A DNA stretch of 37,715 nucleotides from an uncultured Oscillibacter sp. (GCA_902476875.1 CABSFC010000015.1:1-37715); one strand, 5' to 3'. Shown: positions 24,301 through 32,272, counted from the first letter of the stretch. A program made the numbers and translations. The notes: a model not told the origin generated them from the letters alone.

Positions 24301-26911
24301 CAGGGCCCCCGATGGATTCATCATCGACACCCAGAGTCAGACCATTCAAATCAAAGAGGGCCGGACCGTGAGCTTGACCTTCAAAAATCAACCGAAAGGC
24401 CAGCTTATTATCCAGAAAAGGGGGCCGAACAATGAGCCGCTGCCTGGGGCAGAGTTCCGGGTGACTACGGCGGCGGGCTGCGAGGTCGGTCTGGACGGCG
24501 TGATCGGCGACTCCACGCTCACACAAAACGGTATCTTCACCACCGACTCCCAGGGTGAAATTCGCATCTCCAATTTGGCTCCCGGGGCCTATGTACTGAC
24601 TGAAATCAAGGCGCCTCCGGGCGGATATGTCATCGACCAGCCTTCCACCAATGTGGTCATCGGCCCCAATGGTGACACCCAGACCGTAGTCATCAAGAAT
24701 TCCAAGGCCGGTTCCCTCGTGATCTTGAAGGAGGATTCGCTGACAGGCAAGCCGCTGGAAGGTGTGACCTTCAAAGTGACTACCTCTACCGGCGAATTTG
24801 TCCCCGATGAAAACGGCAAAATCAGCAGCAACGGCCTCTATGTCACCGATAAAGAGGGCAAAATCACCATCAACGGCGTGGTGGGTACACTGGTAGTCAC
24901 TGAAACCAGGACCATTCCCGGCTACATCATTGACCCCGCTACTCAGACCCAGACCGTGGAGGTAGCTGCAAATGATACCCAGACCCTCCACTTTTATAAT
25001 ACGCCCACCACAACCCTCGTCATCGAAAAATACGCGGATACCGGCACCAGCGCGGACAAGGCTGTTCCCCTTGCGGGCGTCACCTTCCTTGTAACCGATT
25101 CCAGTGGCGCGGTCGTCGGGAACAGCAACGGCGAGTACATCACCGATGAAGCGGGCCGCATCGTTATTACCGATTTGGAGCCTGGCACCACCGTGACCGT
25201 GCGGGAGATCAAAACGGTGGAGGGTTATGTGCTGGACGGCAGCCCCAAAAGTATTCTCATAAAAGAAGGCGAAGTACAGTACCTCCGCTTTTATAACAGC
25301 AAGCAAGGCTCCATCGTCATCCGAAAACTGGATAGTATCACAAAAGAGCCACTGGCCGGGGTTGAATTTGAGTTGACTTTCGCTGAGGGCGGTTATGTGG
25401 ACGACGCCAATGGGCATCTCTCCAGCAAGGGGCTCTACACCACCGATGAAAACGGTGAGATCCGCATTTCCGGTGTCACCGGCACCATCGTGGTCAAGGA
25501 GACAAAGTGCTTGGACGGCTATACCATTGATCCGGCCACACAGACGCAGACCGTGGTGGTAAATCCCGCGGACACTCAGACGTTGACTTTCTACAATACG
25601 CCTATTGGAAATTTCCAGTTGGTGAAGACCGATGAAGACAGTGGGAAAAGGCTCGGCGGATGCACCTTTGAGATCCGCCGCATGGATGACGGGCTGGTGG
25701 GCACCTACACCACCGGCAGCGACGGCACCTTCTCCATCCCTCTGGAGGAAGGAAGCTACTATGCGCTGGAGATCGAGGCCAGGGATGGATACCGCCGGGA
25801 CCACACCCCGCACTATTTTGAGATGGAGGACGGAAAGCCGACTGTTCTTCGGGTGACCAACAAAAAATTCAGCGGCATCATCCTCCACAAAATTGACAGT
25901 GCGACCGGCGAGGGCTATATCTACATCGACGAGGCCATCGCCGAGGGCAAGGGCCTCTTCTATCTCCGCGAGCTGGAGGCAGCCCCAGGCTACACGCTGG
26001 ACACAGAGTACAAGACCGTCTATGTCTCGGCGGGAAAGACCGTCCATATTGAGTGGGAGAATACGCCCATTACCGGACAAATTCAGATCTATAAGTATGC
26101 GGCGGAGCCTAACGACATCACCGGCACCGCGGCGGGCACGCCGCTCCAGGGCGCTGTCTACGAGATCATCAACGCCCGCAGCGGCAAGGTGGTCGATTAC
26201 ATCACTACCGACGCCAGAGGTGTGGCGGCCTCCAAACCGCTGCCCTTAACCCGTTACCAAATTCGGGAGGTCACGGCCCCGGCCTACTGGCAGCTTGATC
26301 CCACCGTCCATGACGTGACGCTGGAATTTGCGGGCCAGATTATCAAGCTCTCCGCCTACGACAAGCCCTCCAGCCTGGGGGTATCCATTACCAAGCGGGG
26401 CAACGCCTCTGTGTTGGCCGGCAGCACCATGCGGTACGACTTCACTGTTGCCAACACCAGCAATGTGGATCTGGAAAGTTTCTTCTGGCATGACCGTATC
26501 CCCACTGACATCGCCAGGGCCACCACTCTGACTACCGGCACCTACAGCGCACGGCTCAACTACCGCATCCTCTATAAGACCAACTATAACTCCACCTATC
26601 AGGTGTTGGCGTCCAACCTGCTCACCAGCAACAACTATACCTTCAGTCTTAACGCCATCCCTGTCCAGGCGGGTGAAGTGGTCACGGACATCTATTTTGA
26701 CTTTGGCAAGGTGCCGGTGGGCTTCCAGTCCACAGTCAATCCCACGCTGAGCGTAGTGGCCAGCGGAACCGCTGTAAACGGCTATCAGATGGTCAACCGG
26801 GCTGATGTAGGCGGTAAGTACCAGGGTACCTGGCAGACCGCCCAAGCAAGCTGGGTCACCATCATCCAAAAACTCTGGAACACACCGAATCTGCCCAAGA
26901 CCGGGTATTAA
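21383..26911 (+). CDS. Giant thioester/Cna-B-repeat surface adhesin ending in LPKTGY
   Basis: The gene encodes 1842 residues from ATG 21383, with AAAGGAGTG upstream. A signal peptide (about 1-32) is followed by a probable thioester domain: Cys75 in GFCAEK and Gln143 in VQAVVW match the Cys/Gln pair of thioester adhesins, which can bond covalently to host amines. From about residue 243 there are about 15 Cna-B/SpaA-like beta repeats. They carry the lysine strand (such as TVKKVD and VIRKLDS) and the ITE/VTE/IEE glutamate that form intramolecular isopeptide bonds. Repeat 14 (about 25873-26075) is shortened. A final non-repeated domain ends in NLPKTGY and a stop. LPKTG is a sortase signal, but the usual hydrophobic helix and basic tail are absent. 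Likely it mediates contact between cells or with host surfaces during transfer. Confidence 0.9.
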   Translation: MKRIHIPHSRILAALLVLVCVLGLLPATALAASPSTIVMDDCTHNGVYYESPSLGTCWLHQMHFDYEGASVMGFCAEKGKGMGWSLEGHTWNNPKSISDPTVETMMAYFYAHSTGVFTDRAKALGLDTVWSSDYIWTMNAWVQAVVWRYKAGLLSDPATACAEELLCVYNNLEHTNYSSIDDLLDGTSFRDRAKYILDLGAQGVWGDCEIYEYAYAGPGTSYHPANDVQAIMIGKLTITQEKYSLTVKKVDATNPNKGLPGARFLVASENGAYSKEVVTGSDGTYTLRDLDASTYAITELSSPEGYQIDNAGPQYVVLPSGDGTTVTITFADTPIITGEGSIRKVDADDPTRGLAGAVIKIEGVDNSFVGTYITSAGGYLTDVPWDTMPIGSFVATEVIPPTGYTTSPDPNKVRQEFYWDGKSDVDLVFENDAKVKIRLLKLDDSDRPLAGAVFHVVKDGQIIATEKTDASGSIIVPNVTEGMYAFIEVSVPAPFATLTEPVIAHVDQATVDGGGTVTVTAVDQKLPNLTILKRDGQTGAVIPDTVFEVKGIHYGYHMDVTTGRDGKAILTGLPVDGYEVTEKSVPDPYVVSDEPTQTIWLGPGDDQELIFDNLKQPQITIAKVDAADSTTPIPGTVFTIRGIDSDYQSDVTTGQDGTVTLRLKPGTYEIEEKSVPAPYYLPDKDADRAQTISLNAGDEKVVTFKDYKAPELTVYKEDSVAGAPVEGAKFHVTYTSNGEAADAPATIDYGIILTDANGEIKLHEQGKRLYPGEFTITEVEPAPGFQMKEPTTQKVILHGGESKTVTFQNVPLNAIIVEKYDSVTGDVLPGCTFQLKYLGGTSGTGGTIIGQKTTGKNGTAIWTGLQSGTYILEEVDPVDGYSIIQSSETVYLADSGEQSVVTVRFENMPDGNLLIRKVCSVNPSITLQDAEFKITYADGTLIGDSNGIFRTDENGEILIQGLKPGKSVVVTETRAPDGFIIDTQSQTIQIKEGRTVSLTFKNQPKGQLIIQKRGPNNEPLPGAEFRVTTAAGCEVGLDGVIGDSTLTQNGIFTTDSQGEIRISNLAPGAYVLTEIKAPPGGYVIDQPSTNVVIGPNGDTQTVVIKNSKAGSLVILKEDSLTGKPLEGVTFKVTTSTGEFVPDENGKISSNGLYVTDKEGKITINGVVGTLVVTETRTIPGYIIDPATQTQTVEVAANDTQTLHFYNTPTTTLVIEKYADTGTSADKAVPLAGVTFLVTDSSGAVVGNSNGEYITDEAGRIVITDLEPGTTVTVREIKTVEGYVLDGSPKSILIKEGEVQYLRFYNSKQGSIVIRKLDSITKEPLAGVEFELTFAEGGYVDDANGHLSSKGLYTTDENGEIRISGVTGTIVVKETKCLDGYTIDPATQTQTVVVNPADTQTLTFYNTPIGNFQLVKTDEDSGKRLGGCTFEIRRMDDGLVGTYTTGSDGTFSIPLEEGSYYALEIEARDGYRRDHTPHYFEMEDGKPTVLRVTNKKFSGIILHKIDSATGEGYIYIDEAIAEGKGLFYLRELEAAPGYTLDTEYKTVYVSAGKTVHIEWENTPITGQIQIYKYAAEPNDITGTAAGTPLQGAVYEIINARSGKVVDYITTDARGVAASKPLPLTRYQIREVTAPAYWQLDPTVHDVTLEFAGQIIKLSAYDKPSSLGVSITKRGNASVLAGSTMRYDFTVANTSNVDLESFFWHDRIPTDIARATTLTTGTYSARLNYRILYKTNYNSTYQVLASNLLTSNNYTFSLNAIPVQAGEVVTDIYFDFGKVPVGFQSTVNPTLSVVASGTAVNGYQMVNRADVGGKYQGTWQTAQASWVTIIQKLWNTPNLPKTGY

Positions 26912-26916
26912 GTTGC

Positions 26917-26957
26917 AAAGCGGGGGCGTCTCAAATGAAGCCGCCCCCGCTTTCTTC
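26917..26957. terminator. Bidirectional terminator after the adhesin gene
   Basis: AAAGCGGGGGCG at 26917-26928 pairs with CGCCCCCGCTTT at 26942-26953 over a 13-base loop; TCTTCTT follows. The stop of the minus-strand zinc-ribbon gene lies in the loop, so the hairpin also ends that transcript and encodes its last residues (GGG). Confidence 0.85.
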
Positions 26958-27098
26958 TTGTTCTGCCATTCGTGACTCAAATTCCCGCTGTTCATCCTCG
27001 TTTGCCGGCCGGACACTATATTTCCCACAGTCTGGGCACTGCTCCGGCTCTCTCACCCGGCTGAACAGATAGTGACAGTGATCGCAAGCAAATACCAT
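26931..27098 (-). CDS. Small zinc-ribbon protein
   Basis: The gene encodes 55 residues from ATG 27098, chosen because GGGTGAG precedes it closely; the frame extends to 27125. CDHC and CPDC form a four-cysteine knuckle (C-x2-C, 13 residues, C-x2-C), typical of a rubredoxin- or FmdB-like zinc ribbon. The C-terminal half is acidic and helical. It lies 52 bases downstream of the AAA/DUF4143 ATPase gene on the same strand and is probably its operon partner. Function is unknown beyond probable zinc binding. Confidence 0.7.
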   Translation of the reverse strand: MVFACDHCHYLFSRVREPEQCPDCGKYSVRPANEDEQREFESRMAEQEESGGGFI

Positions 27099-27149
27099 TT
27101 TTCTCACCCGACAGCAGTATAACACGCTGCCCTTAAAATGTCGATATGC

Positions 27150-28445
27150 TCAGATGCAAAATGCGGCATAGAGGGGAACAGACTTCTTTCCATCCTCAAA
27201 TCCGAAGTTTTTGGCCGTCAGTTTGATGGCATACGCGGGCTGATAAGTCTCCATATAGACCTTCAGGCTCTTGGCCCTGGTGTTGTCCGCGGATTTGACC
27301 TCCACAGGGATGATATGTCCCTCCCGCTGGATCACGAAATCGACCTCGGCGCCGCGCTCGGACTCCCAGTAGTAAGTGCGGTAGCCGTTGATGCCCAACT
27401 GCACATTTGCGTAGTTCTCCGCCATGCCGCCCTTGAAGTCGTTGATCTCCTCCACCATGTAGAGCACATCGTTGGGGGCCAGATCCTTTTTGGCACAGAG
27501 CAGCCCCAGATCCGACACATAGATCTTGAACGCATCAATGTCCCGGTAATTCTCCAGCGGCTTCTTGACCTTTTCCAGCCGGTAGACCTGGGAAACGATA
27601 CCGGACAGGGCCAGCCATTCAATGGCGTTTTCAAATTCCGCCGCCCGGCCTCCTTTTTTAATCAGCTTGTACTGGAAACGGGTATTTTTCTTGGACAGCT
27701 GAACGGTGATGTTGTCATAGCACAGCCGTGTTTTTTTGATCTCGTTGAGATTGTTGTATTTGCTCATATCGTTGAGATAGCTGGTCAAAATCGTGTCCTG
27801 GGTGTGCCGGACCAGGATATAGTCCTGGGTCTCCACAAACTGGGACACGCATTCTGGCATCCCGCCTACCACCAGATACTGGCGGTACCGCTGCATAGCC
27901 GCGTCGTGGAGCGCGGCGGGCATGGGCGTATCCGTCTCAAAGCAGCTTTTGATTCGCTCCACCAGCTCACGCTCTCCGCAGGCCAGCAGAAACTCCTCCA
28001 TATCCATGGGATACATGGTTTTCATATCCACCTTCCCAACGGGGAAGGAAAACTTGGCCCGGTTTACCGCCACCCCCAGCAGGCTGCCGGCCACAATGAT
28101 GTGGTATTCCGGCGCGTCCTCGCAGAAGTATTTCAAGCTGGTCAGCGCCCGCTCGCATAACTGGACTTCATCAAAGACGATCAGCGTTTTTTCTCTTACA
28201 ATGGTCTGGCCCGCAATATGGGACAGAATGGGAACCAGATAGCTGGGGCTGATGTCCTCTGCAAAGGTCTCATTCAGCTTCGGGTTGGTCTCGAAATTGA
28301 AATAGGCCACATTTTCATAATGGGTCCGTCCAAACTCCAGGATCGAGTAGGTCTTACCCACCTGCCTTGCCCCTTGCAGGATCAGCGGCTTGCGGTGTGC
28401 GCTGGCCTTCCATTTCTCCAAATACTCCGTGATTTTTCGGTACAT
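27150..28445 (-). CDS. AAA ATPase with C-terminal DUF4143 (nuclease-like) domain
   Basis: The gene encodes 431 residues from ATG 28445, preceded by AAAGGAGGG. The N-terminal AAA_14-type ATPase shows a P-loop GARQVGKT (residues 25-32) and Walker B LIVFDEVQL (about 90-98). The C-terminal DUF4143 domain has GAEVDFVIQREGHIIPVEVKS, a D...E-x-K pattern of the PD-(D/E)xK nuclease fold. The biological role of these ATPases is unclear; they are common, scattered, and often carried as accessory genes. The gene runs against the conjugation genes on both sides, with its own promoter (28474-28502) and a shared terminator at 26917. That arrangement makes it look like a cargo insertion between the adhesin and HD-GYP genes. 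Confidence 0.9.
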   Translation of the reverse strand: MYRKITEYLEKWKASAHRKPLILQGARQVGKTYSILEFGRTHYENVAYFNFETNPKLNETFAEDISPSYLVPILSHIAGQTIVREKTLIVFDEVQLCERALTSLKYFCEDAPEYHIIVAGSLLGVAVNRAKFSFPVGKVDMKTMYPMDMEEFLLACGERELVERIKSCFETDTPMPAALHDAAMQRYRQYLVVGGMPECVSQFVETQDYILVRHTQDTILTSYLNDMSKYNNLNEIKKTRLCYDNITVQLSKKNTRFQYKLIKKGGRAAEFENAIEWLALSGIVSQVYRLEKVKKPLENYRDIDAFKIYVSDLGLLCAKKDLAPNDVLYMVEEINDFKGGMAENYANVQLGINGYRTYYWESERGAEVDFVIQREGHIIPVEVKSADNTRAKSLKVYMETYQPAYAIKLTAKNFGFEDGKKSVPLYAAFCI

Positions 28446-28473
28446 AATTGTCCCTCCTTTCGGGCTCATTCAT

Positions 28474-28502
28474 AGTATATCAGATATTCATGTAAATATC
28501 AA
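28474..28502 (-). promoter_or_regulatory. Promoter of the AAA/DUF4143 operon
   Basis: On the minus strand TTGATA (28502-28497) is followed after 17 bases by TATACT (28479-28474). It lies about 29 bases before the ATG at 28445. Confidence 0.75.
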
Positions 28503-28540
28503 CACATCTTTCTTTTATTTTAACACTAATCTACATGAAT
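28486..28540. repeat. Inverted repeat overlapping the AAA/DUF4143 promoter
   Basis: ATTCATGTA at 28486-28494 recurs inverted as TACATGAAT at 28532-28540. The left arm lies inside the promoter spacer, so a protein bound here could repress the operon. The right arm lies in the leader of the divergent HD-GYP gene. Confidence 0.5.
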
Positions 28541-28589
28541 AAAATATAAAAACTAACATCCATCGACAGTTTGCAAAACGAGGTGCTAT

Positions 28590-29286
28590 ATGCCACAGAA
28601 AGAACAACCAATTCCCATAAGCGGGACAGAGGCCGCATTTGCCTGGAAAGACCCCCAGCACACGCCCCACTTTCAAGAATTTGTCCGGCTCCTGCTGAAC
28701 CGCTTTTTTCGTCACGGCGTTCTGGACGATATTCCAGAAGCAGACATCCCACTCCTTGCCCGGCTCGCCACCCTGCACGATATCGGCAAGCTGTGGCTTC
28801 CTGCTGAGATCGTAAATAAACCAGGCAGCCTGAACCCGGAGGAAACTGCCTTGATGAAGAAACACACGCTCCTGGGGGCCGCCTTTGCAGAGCAGTCCCT
28901 TGCAGGGCCGGGAAGGGACGCCGGAATATACCTACCTCCGGGAAATCTGCCGGCACCACCATGAGCGGTGGGACGGGAACGGCTACCCGGACGGACTGCG
29001 TGAAAATGAAACGCCCCGCTATGTCCAGGTCATTGGCATGGCGGATGCCCTGGACGCTCTGCTGACCCGGCGCAGCTACCGCCCGGCCATGGAGCCGGAG
29101 GATGCCATCTGGCTGGTGATCAAGGGGGGATGCGGCATTTTCTCCCCACAGCTTCGGGCCGTCTTTGACCATGAGATCAGGCATATTGTCCATGCGGTCT
29201 ATTTCCCCAACCACTTTTGGGAGCAGGATGAAGACGCGTTTCTGCGCCCGCCACAGAAAGCAGGTATCTCCCATGCAGGAACATAA
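28590..29286 (+). pseudogene. HD-GYP phosphodiesterase, frameshifted
   Basis: The first half, from ATG 28590, has the HD motif (His63-Asp64 in LHDIGKLWLPAEIVNKPGSL) and the following ALMKKHTLLGAAFAEQS. About 28900-28920 the frame changes by one base. The second half resumes in another frame with YLREICRHHHERWDGNGYPDGL, which is the HHE-x2-DG-x-GYP signature, and runs to 29286. Together they make one HD-GYP domain of about 230 residues, a metal-dependent enzyme that normally hydrolyses cyclic di-GMP. With the break the two halves of the active site are separated, so the gene is probably dead unless the frameshift is a sequencing error. Its 3' end overlaps the start of the next gene by 14 bases, as in an intact operon. 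Confidence 0.8.
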
Positions 29287-30609
29287 AAGCGGTATTCAAG
29301 AGGCGGCGGATGCTGCGGGCGCCGTCCATGGCGCGGTCAAGACCGGCAAGGCCATCTCCGCCGCCGCAGAGGGAGCTGCCGCCGGCGGCCCCTACGGAGC
29401 GGTGGCCGGCGCCCTCTGGGGCGCGAAAAACCATGTGGGAAAAATTCTCGCCGCTGTTGCGGTACTGATCCTGCTGCCGATCCTTTTTGTCCTGATGCTG
29501 CCCTCACTGATCTTTGGCGGCTTGACCAGCAGCGGAAGCCAGCCAAATCAGCCCGCGGCGATCACCCGAACACAAATGACATCGTTTTTACTGTCAGCCA
29601 GGTACTCGGTGAAGGGATCTCGGATGCGGAGGCCAGGATCGCCCAGGACTTTGCCGGCACGGACGGCGACCAGTATGAGATCATCAATCCCTACGCTGCC
29701 GATCTGGTCGGTAACGCCAATGCTTTCATTGCTCAATACTGCGCCGAAAAAGAACAGGACTGGAAGACCATCTCGCTGGCCGATCTTGAGCAGACTCTGC
29801 GCCAGGGAAAAAGTCATCTGTACTCTTATACCAGCACTTATGAGATACGAGAGGTGGAGGCCGATGACCCGGACACAGAGGATGTGATAGAGACAACGAG
29901 TGAAAAGTGGTACATCTATACCCTTGTCTACAATGGCGAGGCATACTTTGCCGATACCGTTTTCCACCTGACTGACGATCAGAAAGAGTTGGCAGATAAC
30001 TACGCACAGAACCTCAGTCTCTTTCTGGGCGATGGGATATTCCAATATACAGACCTTGCGAATGGGATCCCTTCCCTCGGTGACATCCGCTTTACGGACG
30101 GAGCCACCGAGGTGGTGTACTTCAATCAGCTGGACGAACGCTACGCCAACGAGCCGTATGGGACGGACAATATCGGCGGTTACGCCTGCGGCCCCACCTC
30201 CATGTCCATTGTGGTCTCCTCTCTGACCAGTGAAACAGTTGACCCGGTGGAGATGTCCAAGTGGGCCTATGAAAACGGCTATTGGTGCAGCAAAAGCGGC
30301 TCCTACCACACCCTGATCCCCGGCGCCGCCAAAGCCTGGGGACTGCCAGTGGAGGGCTGCACCGCCTCGGAACCACAGCGGATCGTGGACGCACTCAGCG
30401 AGGGCAAGCTGGTGGTGGCCCTGATGACCAAGGGACACTTCACGAAATCCGGCCATTTTATCGTGCTTCGGGGCGTTCAGGACGGTCAAATTCTGGTGGC
30501 TGATCCGGCCAGCTATAACCGCAGCCAGAAATTATGGGATCTGTCCATCATTCTCAGCGAGGCAAGCAAGCGGGCCGGAGCGGGCGGCCCGTTCTGGATC
30601 ATAGGCTAA
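29273..30609 (+). pseudogene. Membrane-anchored C39-like peptidase of the ICE, frameshifted
   Basis: It starts at ATG 29273. Residues 1-70 are Ala/Gly-rich and lead to a transmembrane helix (ILAAVAVLILLPILFVLMLPSL written in part; about residues 62-83). Near 29560-29570 the frame changes, and the other frame then continues NTNDIVFTVSQVLGEGISD to the stop at 30609. The C-terminal domain has YACGPTSMSIVVSS with the likely catalytic Cys, then SGHFIVLRGV with His, and VADPAS, the Cys/His/Asp order of papain-like C39 peptidases. Such proteins in Clostridia ICEs are thought to open the peptidoglycan or process surface proteins during transfer. The N-terminal anchor and the catalytic domain are separated by the shift. 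Confidence 0.75.
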
Positions 30610-30643
30610 AGGAGCGTCCCCATCATGGGGACGCTCCTTTTCT
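30608..30643. terminator. Bidirectional terminator
   Basis: A perfect 14-bp stem (30608-30621 with 30627-30640) surrounds ATCAT and is bordered by A and T runs on each side. It separates the convergent C39-like gene and the toxin gene. Confidence 0.92.
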
Positions 30644-30644
30644 C

Positions 30645-30998
30645 TTATTCTTCCGCTACGGGCATCGTTTTTATCTCGCCAACGATTCCTTCCACATCTT
30701 GTCCACCGTAAAAGATACGGACGATTTCTACACTATGATCTACATCGTTTACCAAATAGTAAACGATGTAGTTGTCTACGGGTACTTTACGAACGCCCTG
30801 GCTGTGCCAAGGCTCCCAATCGACCTGTGCGTACTTCTCCGGCATGAAAGACAGCGACCGGATTTCTTCCCGAATCCGATTTGTCTGCGCTTTTGCCGCA
30901 ATTTTGGCATGGAGAGAGAAGGCAATGTAGGAATACACCGCTCTCAAGTCGGCCTTTGCTTCCGGGGAATAGTAGACATGATATGTCCCCTCGCTCAT
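30645..30998 (-). CDS. RelE/ParE-type toxin
   Basis: The gene encodes 117 residues. The fold pattern is that of the RelE/ParE superfamily: YYSPEAKADLRAVYSYI in the N-terminal helices, a central IREEIRSLSFMPEKYAQ, then RKVPVDNYIVYYLVND and VEIVRIFYGGQDVEGIV in the terminal strands. Members either cleave ribosome-bound mRNA (RelE) or poison gyrase (ParE), and the sequence does not settle which. The ATG overlaps the stop of the antitoxin gene by four bases (ATGA), the usual toxin-antitoxin coupling. The module is convergent to the C39-like gene with a shared terminator. On an ICE it would stabilise inheritance. Confidence 0.88.
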   Translation of the reverse strand: MSEGTYHVYYSPEAKADLRAVYSYIAFSLHAKIAAKAQTNRIREEIRSLSFMPEKYAQVDWEPWHSQGVRKVPVDNYIVYYLVNDVDHSVEIVRIFYGGQDVEGIVGEIKTMPVAEE

Positions 30999-31300
30999 AG
31001 GCCAAATTCCTCTGCCAGTTCACGGTCTACATCGGCAGCGGAGACACGCTGCCCCGCTTTCAATGAGGCCATGCCCTTCTGGAGCTCCATGTCCAGTTCC
31101 TCCCGGCTCATCCCGCCAATCGCGGTGGGTTTCGCCTGGGGCAGCGTCAATTCAAAGGGCAGGCCCCGGCGCAAAACGATTTGACGGTAAAACATCTGTA
31201 CCGCGCCGGATGCGGAGATGCCCAATTCGTTAAGGATCTGTTCGGCATTTTCTTTCAGAGTTGTGTCCATGCGGACGCTCACAGAACTTGTAGCAGCCAT
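30995..31300 (-). CDS. RelB/DinJ-type antitoxin
   Basis: The gene encodes 101 residues from ATG 31300, with AAGGAGCG upstream on the minus strand. The N-terminal ribbon-helix-helix (SVSVRMDTTLKENAEQILNELGISASGAVQMFYRQI) is the hallmark of RelB/DinJ antitoxins. The rest (IGGMSREELDMELQKGMAS and on) is the extended toxin-neutralising segment. It comes first in the operon and presumably represses its own promoter with the toxin. The pairing is more certain than the exact subfamily. Confidence 0.9.
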   Translation of the reverse strand: MAATSSVSVRMDTTLKENAEQILNELGISASGAVQMFYRQIVLRRGLPFELTLPQAKPTAIGGMSREELDMELQKGMASLKAGQRVSAADVDRELAEEFGL

Positions 31301-31325
31301 TTCATATCACGCTCCTTCTGCTTAT

Positions 31326-31354
31326 AGTATATCCGGTTGTACTGCAAAATGCAA
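31326..31354 (-). promoter_or_regulatory. Promoter of the toxin-antitoxin operon
   Basis: On the minus strand TTGCAT (31354-31349) and TATACT (31331-31326) are separated by 17 bases, about 25 bases before the antitoxin start. No second promoter is needed for the toxin. Confidence 0.75.
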
Positions 31355-31486
31355 GCATAATACTTACATATTTTTAGCGTCTTCAACGAGGGATTTCACT
31401 GTTTACAAAAAATTCACAATTTCGACTGCTCTTTTTGCTGTTGAGCGGTGCGTAATCCAGAAGAAGGAAGATAGGAGGTTCCTGAC

Positions 31487-31825
31487 ATGACCACAACTTC
31501 ATACAGCATATGCGATTTTCTGACCGCCTGCCGAGGGAACTGGCGCAACGCCATTTTCATTCCATGCACTCCCTGCGGACACGCTTGTAAGAACGGCCGA
31601 AAGGGCTGTCTGCTGACTACCGACAGCAGCGGTCGAATTCGGGTAGTGCGTGTCCACCGCTTCGAGGCCGCCACCGGACAGAAGATCGACCCCGCCGAGT
31701 GCGCGGGAGTACTGGGCAAGGATGCCTTTGAAGCAGCCTTCCAGACCCACCTGATTTGGAAGGTGGATGACCCGCAGCAGTGCGCTCTGCGACAGCTGGA
31801 TGATATGGTCAGCTCGGACTTCTGA
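31487..31825 (+). CDS. Small hypothetical protein with a cysteine cluster
   Basis: The gene encodes 112 residues from ATG 31487, with AGGAGG 8 bases upstream. The centre has CTPCGHACKNGRKGC, four cysteines and a histidine that could bind metal, followed by a basic beta-like segment (RIRVVRVHRFEA). I recognise no family. It starts the accessory gene run of the ICE and is followed after 42 bases by the DUF3268 gene. Confidence 0.65.
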   Translation: MTTTSYSICDFLTACRGNWRNAIFIPCTPCGHACKNGRKGCLLTTDSSGRIRVVRVHRFEAATGQKIDPAECAGVLGKDAFEAAFQTHLIWKVDDPQQCALRQLDDMVSSDF

Positions 31826-31867
31826 CCATCCCACCATTTAATTTTAGCATGAAGGAGATGAACGACC

Positions 31868-32272
31868 ATGAAACGAGTGAACATCAAGTGTCCCGACTGC
31901 GGCTCTCAGGCGTATCTGCGGCCTGCCACAATGATCTATGGCGACCATACGGAGGATCCCACCGCCAAGGTCTATGTCTGCGCCCGCTATCCCGCCTGCG
32001 ATTCCTATGTGGCGGCCCACCGGGCCACCCTGCGCCCCATGGGGACGCTGGCAAACAAAGCCCTGCGGCAGAAGCGGATGGAAGCCCATGCCGCCTTCAA
32101 CCGGCTGTGGGAGGAGGGCTATATGTCCAAAAAGGAGGCGTACCGCTGGCTCCAGCTTCAGATGGGCCTGCCGGAGAGCGAGGCTCACATCGCCAAGTTC
32201 TCCGAACTGCGCTGTCAGCAGGTCATCGGCCTGTGCCGGCAGTTTATCCGCCCCTGCAGCCAGGCGGCTTGA
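31868..32272 (+). CDS. DUF3268-type zinc-finger protein
   Basis: The gene encodes 134 residues from ATG 31868 behind AAGGAGATG. The N-terminus has KCPDCGSQAYLRPATMIYG and VYVCARYPACDSYVAAH, a C-x2-C ... C-x4-C zinc ribbon. The rest is helical (RLWEEGYMSKKEAYRWLQLQ and on). This matches DUF3268 proteins, which occur in Firmicutes mobile elements and have no known activity. It sits 26 bases ahead of the sigma factor gene, so the two are probably co-expressed. Confidence 0.8.
   Translation: MKRVNIKCPDCGSQAYLRPATMIYGDHTEDPTAKVYVCARYPACDSYVAAHRATLRPMGTLANKALRQKRMEAHAAFNRLWEEGYMSKKEAYRWLQLQMGLPESEAHIAKFSELRCQQVIGLCRQFIRPCSQAA

Noticed and set aside
22100..26070. Repetitive DNA that might be taken for a CRISPR array or tandem DNA repeat
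   Set aside because: The repetition is at protein level (Cna-B domains of about 90-100 residues with diverged DNA). There are no short identical direct repeats with unique spacers.
23894..26080. Minus-strand open frame of 728 codons inside the adhesin gene
   Set aside because: It is antisense to the Cna-B repeats and arises from their repeated codon pattern. No Shine-Dalgarno and no family resemblance.
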